Assembly (NCBI GenBank): GCA_937625935.1
Contig: OW569384.1
Coordinates: 124,001-188,000 of the forward strand
Source of the DNA: Tetramitus jugosus
Taxonomy: Eukaryota > Heterolobosea > Eutetramitea > Acrasida > Vahlkampfiidae
Length of the DNA stretch: 64,000 nt
Direction: 5' to 3'
This document shows positions 60,201 through 64,000 of the stretch, piece after piece. Under the pieces are notes generated by a model that saw only the letters and a program-made list of their open reading frames with translations, searched no databases and was not told the DNA's origin. The position numbers and the translations under genes are program-made. Within the stretch, counting starts at the first letter, position 1, and each line of letters opens with the position of its first letter.

Positions 60201-60547
60201 TACACCAATAATTGTACCATTATCTTTATTCCAAACCGTCAAGTAATTTTCCTTTTATTAATCTCACGCTCGTGAATACTCTAGAAATTCCCTATTGCAC
60301 ACTCAACCAAACAGGAATTCCTTTGATCGCTTGTTTTTCTCCGCGCGAAGCTGTCATTCATGTCACGCCAAAAACTCGAACGTTTAAATCACCTTCCAGC
60401 AACGCGACGTTGGGACAAAAAATTAACCCACCACCAAAATAAAAAAAAAGTCTGGAACTTCCTTGGTTATTCAACAACCACAATCCCCCCATCAACAAAC
60501 GAGAGAAAAAAAACAACCAACAATAACATAAACAAGAAATCAAAAAA
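60201..60547. other. Intergenic region, 347 nt
   Basis: It lies between two plus-strand genes and should hold the 3' end of the first and the promoter and A-rich leader of the syntaxin gene. No gene seen. Confidence 0.5.
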
Positions 60548-61498
60548 ATGAATGATCGATTGGCTGATTTAGGATACGTGGACGCCGATGAAGAGGAATA
60601 CCGCTCCTCCATTTCTCCCACCAACAAAAACAACAATAAAAAATCGAGCGGCAAAAAAAAACAAAAAAAATACGATAGTGACGACGATGACAACAATGAC
60701 AATAATGACAATGGACAATCAGGTAGCAATGTGAATGAAATGGGTCAGGGCATGCAAGAGTACTATGATCAAGTTCAATCGATACGAACAGAGATTGACA
60801 ACATTAGTCTCAACATTAAAAAACTCAAAAAAGTGTATTCTGTCATATTGAACGCCACTGACGGCAAAGAAATGCAAAAGAACAAGAATATGGTCAATGA
60901 GAAGATTAGTGAAACATCAGTCATTATCAAAAAGTGTCAAAAGTTGCTAAAGGACATGAAGGACAAGACACAAAAAATGAAGGACGAAGATGATGGAACA
61001 GGGTCGAATGCAGTGATTCGGATCAGAGAACAACAACACGTTCAAATCACTAGAGAATTCATGGACGTCATGCAAGAGTATCAAGACGTTCAAGAAGAAT
61101 ACAAGGACAATTATCAGAGTCGGATGAAACGATCTATTTTGGTCGCAAATCCCGACGTTTCCGATGAACAGGTGCAAGCAATGTTGGAGAATCCGAATTT
61201 TCAGCCGACTGATGTGTTCAAGGCGGACATGTTGGCAGAGACGGATAAGCACACGTTGGATACCATGTATGCTGAGGTTGCGGAGACACACAAGGATATT
61301 CTGAAGCTCGAGGTTTCATTGAGAGAGTTGCATCAGTTGTTTGTTGATTTTGCAGCACTGGTGGAGGCTCAGGATGAAATGTTTGACAATATTGAACACA
61401 ATGTGACTCATGCCAGAGAGTATATCGAGAGTGGTATTAAGAATTTGAAGAAGGCAAAGAAATGGGAGAAGCGATCTCGAAAATGTATCATGATGTAA
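60548..61498 (+). CDS. Syntaxin (Qa-SNARE) with CaaX box in place of a membrane helix
   Basis: The 316-residue protein has a disordered, Lys/Asp/Asn-rich N-terminus, a three-helix Habc region (about 70-190: QEYYDQVQSIRTEIDNISLN, QHVQITREFMDVMQEYQDVQ) and a SNARE helix at about 235-297 with the zero-layer Gln near 275 (LHQLFVDFAALVEAQDEMFD, NIEHNVTHAREYI). The syntaxin signature is complete. Where other syntaxins have a C-terminal membrane helix this one has a basic stretch and ends CIMM, a CaaX motif of the farnesylated type. It should act in vesicle fusion, held by a lipid. No frame break explains a lost helix: the stop follows directly and the next bases do not code for a hydrophobic segment. 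Confidence 0.92.
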   Translation: MNDRLADLGYVDADEEEYRSSISPTNKNNNKKSSGKKKQKKYDSDDDDNNDNNDNGQSGSNVNEMGQGMQEYYDQVQSIRTEIDNISLNIKKLKKVYSVILNATDGKEMQKNKNMVNEKISETSVIIKKCQKLLKDMKDKTQKMKDEDDGTGSNAVIRIREQQHVQITREFMDVMQEYQDVQEEYKDNYQSRMKRSILVANPDVSDEQVQAMLENPNFQPTDVFKADMLAETDKHTLDTMYAEVAETHKDILKLEVSLRELHQLFVDFAALVEAQDEMFDNIEHNVTHAREYIESGIKNLKKAKKWEKRSRKCIMM

Positions 61499-61624
61499 CA
61501 CCGCACCACCGAAAACAAATCGGAGGTTTTTTAACTTTTTCAATATATTTTATCATTGCATGAGCGAGGGTGTTCAAATTTTGTGCTGCACATTCGTATT
61601 GAAGTTCAATGGTTTGTTGCTACG

Positions 61625-63130
61625 TTATGACTGTGTGGCTACGGATGATACGTCTGCTGCTGGCATGGATTCGTGCGAGCGATTAATGGCAGCCCGTTGT
61701 CGTTTCTTCCTTCGTTCCATGATGCGCAACCGCCTCTTTCTTTCCTTGTTTTGGTTGTATATGAAGTAGGATACAGCAATGATGACAACTATTGATCCCA
61801 CGAGTTGCCACGTGCTTCTCAATCTTTCACTCAAAATCATCTCACTGAAAATGATGGTGGCAACCAATCGAACTGCCAGCATGCTTCCAGATGTAGCTGC
61901 ACCCAGAATTTGGATCGAGTAGATGTTGAGCGACCTGCCAACGAGATAGACCAAGATGGAGAACGCCATGAAGAAGCAATAGCCCTTTGCATCCAAGTAC
62001 CGCCATGCACTCCAATCCTCTAGTGTGATGCTCGGTATGAAAAACACACAGACAACAGTCAATTGTTGAATGAGAAACAATGAATTCTCTGATATCGTGA
62101 TACCTGGTTGTCCGTCTTGACTCTTCTTCATGAACCGCAGAGCAATCATGTAAATGGACAATGAAACAGTTGAAAAGAATGCCAGACTCATTCCCAATCC
62201 ATCTCTCCATGTCAAGTGACCCTTGAACAGTTGGACCCAATCAATATACACTTGGAACAAGAAATCGTACCAGTGTCTCTTTGGAAACAGGTGAACTGAA
62301 CCTCCAACGACAATCAATGCACCACCAAGAACAGTGATGATCATGGCGGCAACACCCTTCCAATTCCAAGCTTCTCTTTGACTCTCCTCAATCAGTCGAT
62401 TTCCCAGACAAAAGGACAGCAAACTCACGACAAACGGTGTCGACAGTGATACGAGCTGAACATTCACTGCCGTAGTGAATTTTGTGGAATACAAGTTGGT
62501 TCCCGATCTCAGGATAATTGCCACGATAAAGACAATCAGGGCAATGTATTTCTTGAGACCTGATAGTCTTTGCTTGAGCGATCGCTTTGCTGTTGGCTCC
62601 AACAAGGTTTGTGTCTCTTCAGTTACCACAGCAGCTTCTCCTTCATCGACAATGACTTGTGACAAATTGCTTTCTTCTTGAATAGAAGCTTTTGGCTCGT
62701 TTCTGTTGCGAAACCGTGTCCACAGAGACTTGAACCAAGGAATCAACAGCACTGGCATATACAACAGGAGAGCTACCAAATTACTCGTGAAAAGCAGAGA
62801 CAATGTCGGAATAGGATGAGACACATCATGTTGAAGATATCTTGAGAATGGATGTTGAAGACCAAAAAGCACATGAGACAACAAACACATGGCAACTCCA
62901 GTCGTATACTTTACCGATGTCGTCGATGCAGATGACACTGAGTGTTTGTCTTGACGTTTTCTTGATGTAGCTTGGTCACCATCAGCTGATTCATTACGTT
63001 CAGTTACGGTGGCGCCATCGATTGAGTCCATGAGAAGTGGTTCAGAGCTAACACCGTGGTCAACAGTGTGCGAAGTTGCAACAAGTAATGTCTTTTCTTC
63101 ATTTTCACGATTCAACGAAAATGAAGTCAT
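61625..63130 (-). CDS. Drug/metabolite-transporter-superfamily (EamA/SLC35-like) membrane protein
   Basis: The 501-residue protein has about ten hydrophobic helices (for example LLFTSNLVALLLYMPVLLIP, YIALIVFIVAIILRSGTNLY, GVAAMIITVLGGALIVVGGS, MLAVRLVATIIFSEMILSER). The last of these, with a short loop and then a final helix, is the usual EamA-type end (FSEMILSERL as in E-x-L/P motifs). The first 80 residues and a 45-residue loop are polar and acidic. The C-terminus is very basic (KERKRRLRIMERRKKRQR). It may carry nucleotide-sugars, metabolites or act as an efflux pump; the substrate is unknown. Confidence 0.8.
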   Translation of the reverse strand: MTSFSLNRENEEKTLLVATSHTVDHGVSSEPLLMDSIDGATVTERNESADGDQATSRKRQDKHSVSSASTTSVKYTTGVAMCLLSHVLFGLQHPFSRYLQHDVSHPIPTLSLLFTSNLVALLLYMPVLLIPWFKSLWTRFRNRNEPKASIQEESNLSQVIVDEGEAAVVTEETQTLLEPTAKRSLKQRLSGLKKYIALIVFIVAIILRSGTNLYSTKFTTAVNVQLVSLSTPFVVSLLSFCLGNRLIEESQREAWNWKGVAAMIITVLGGALIVVGGSVHLFPKRHWYDFLFQVYIDWVQLFKGHLTWRDGLGMSLAFFSTVSLSIYMIALRFMKKSQDGQPGITISENSLFLIQQLTVVCVFFIPSITLEDWSAWRYLDAKGYCFFMAFSILVYLVGRSLNIYSIQILGAATSGSMLAVRLVATIIFSEMILSERLRSTWQLVGSIVVIIAVSYFIYNQNKERKRRLRIMERRKKRQRAAINRSHESMPAADVSSVATQS

Positions 63131-63594
63131 AATTGGATAGTGTGAATACCTTTGAATGTTCGATGCCGACGTGAGAGCTAGGAAGAGTATGGTTTAGTTT
63201 TCATATGGTTTCAAACAGGCCTGTTTGGCATCAGATAAACTGTTTCCCACAATTCAAATTTTGATTTTTTCCGCTATAAATGGAATGATCAAAGTTGTTC
63301 GACCATTCCACCGCACAATCTGGCGGACCAAATTCTTGTATGGAAATTTCAGTCAACCTTGAATCTAACTTAGAAATCTCTAATTGTCAACATCCTTTCG
63401 CAGTTATTTGATTTCGGAGAATGTCGCCCGGTCAACATCGGTTTTCAGCTGGAATGCAATCCTGTTCATGCACTTCTGAAGCGAAAACTCATGTTCCAGG
63501 GTTCGGAGAACATGCAACACAAGTCCCATTATAAAAACAAAAACAAGCAGGTTGTCCAACCAATCACAAGAAAAAAAACAGAAAGAGCATCATC
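63131..63594. other. Divergent intergenic region, 464 nt
   Basis: It separates the transporter gene (minus) and the RNA ligase gene (plus). No gene or RNA seen; A/C-rich leader sequence precedes the ligase start. Confidence 0.5.
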
Positions 63595-64000
63595 ATGGTC
63601 ACTACTGGTAAGCCAACATTCAAAAAGTATCCATCCATCGAAAATCACTACCGGGAAGAGTTCATGGAACAAGTGTACGAGAGCATCCAACACTTTCATA
63701 GCAAGAACGAAGAGAATCAATTACCAAGACAAGATATCGAATGGGTTTCATCTGAAAAGGTCCACGGATCAAACTTTAGCTTTATTGTGAGGCGCTCTGA
63801 TGAAGACGCAGACAATGTGTCGATTTCTGTTGGAAAACGTTCGGGTATTGTTGCTCCTGATGATAAATTCTTTCCGCAAGCAAGAGCCGCCGTACAGAGA
63901 AAATACGCTGGTGCTTGTAAGAGAGCTTTCGAGGTGTTGAGCCAAGAGTTTGAGTCTGATGACTCGAAACCAATTCGTGTGGAACAAGTGGTTGTTTTTG
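63595..64000 (+). CDS. RNA ligase of the T4 Rnl2 type, 3' end beyond window
   Basis: The ATG at 63595 opens a frame that runs to the window end (135 codons). The start FKKYPSIENHYREEF matches the opening of Rnl2-family RNA ligases, and the adenylation motif I is present as SSEKVHGSNFSF with the nucleotidyl-acceptor Lys at residue 55. KRSGIVAPDDKFFP is the next conserved block. Rnl2-type ligases seal nicks in duplex RNA and include phage repair enzymes and the trypanosome mitochondrial editing ligases. The rest of the catalytic domain and any C-terminal domain lie outside the window. No mitochondrial targeting peptide is obvious. Confidence 0.85.
   Translation, partial: MVTTGKPTFKKYPSIENHYREEFMEQVYESIQHFHSKNEENQLPRQDIEWVSSEKVHGSNFSFIVRRSDEDADNVSISVGKRSGIVAPDDKFFPQARAAVQRKYAGACKRAFEVLSQEFESDDSKPIRVEQVVVF

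Noticed and set aside
1-64000. CRISPR arrays, phage genes, toxin-antitoxin pairs or operons
   Set aside because: No spaced direct repeats or phage genes were seen, and gene structure is eukaryotic throughout.

Overview
The window is nuclear DNA of a free-living protist. Compact gene spacing on both strands, short GT-AG introns (about 60-210 nt), long Asn/Gln/His/Ser homopolymer tracts, intron-poor large genes, and a mix of amoeboid signalling genes (DOCK, RCC1, CH and PH proteins) with bacterial-type enzymes fit a heterolobosean amoeba such as Naegleria. That assignment is an inference from gene style; no marker here proves the species.

Layout. 1-8.6 kb: a cut-off type II membrane glycosyltransferase, a sterol desaturase-like hydroxylase, phosphatidylinositol synthase, a bacterial-type UDP-glucose pyrophosphorylase, an acidic/basic nuclear protein and an SLC45/sucrose-type transporter. 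8.7-24.6 kb: a four-exon RCC1/coiled-coil gene, a periplasmic-binding-protein-like protein, a 7.25 kb single-exon DOCK exchange factor, and a four-exon gene joining a CCCH finger, an anticodon-binding-like domain and a RanBP2 finger. 24.9-36 kb: an ABCG half transporter, thioredoxin reductase, a secreted nicotinamidase, mitochondrial SCOT, a small KEN-box protein, a DUF4326 gene overlapping tRNA-Thr, and a cytochrome P450. 36-46 kb is the accessory region: a small RING protein, a P-element-like transposase fused to a DEDDh exonuclease and Cys-rich modules (interrupted by one frameshift), decayed coding remnants, a membrane-anchored CH-domain gene, a 5S rRNA gene, an F-box/Rab-like pseudo-GTPase with a CaaX end, and a LINE-like remnant. 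46-64 kb: tRNA-Leu, a three-RRM protein, mitochondrial glycerol-3-phosphate dehydrogenase, a THUMPD3-like tRNA methyltransferase, ethanolamine/choline kinase, a tail-anchored epimerase/3-beta-HSD-like enzyme, a split PH-domain gene, an MGRN1-like RING ligase, a small nuclear-type protein, a CaaX-ended syntaxin, a drug/metabolite-type transporter and the start of an Rnl2-like RNA ligase.

How the genes fit together. Several genes serve lipid and membrane metabolism (phosphatidylinositol synthase, ethanolamine/choline kinase, glycerol-3-phosphate dehydrogenase, sterol-type hydroxylase, P450, SCOT), and several serve small-GTPase and trafficking control (DOCK, RCC1, pseudo-Rab, syntaxin, PH, CH). 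They are not arranged as operons. Seven genes were rebuilt by hand across introns because the joined exons restore a known domain or fold in frame (RCC1, CCCH/RanBP2, ABCG, SCOT, TM-CH, ethanolamine kinase, PH), and an eighth (the MGRN1-like ligase) by splice signals and frame. The most unusual objects are the transposase-exonuclease fusion (37.2-40.7 kb), the F-box/pseudo-Rab/CaaX protein (44.3-45.3 kb) and the CaaX syntaxin (60.5-61.5 kb).
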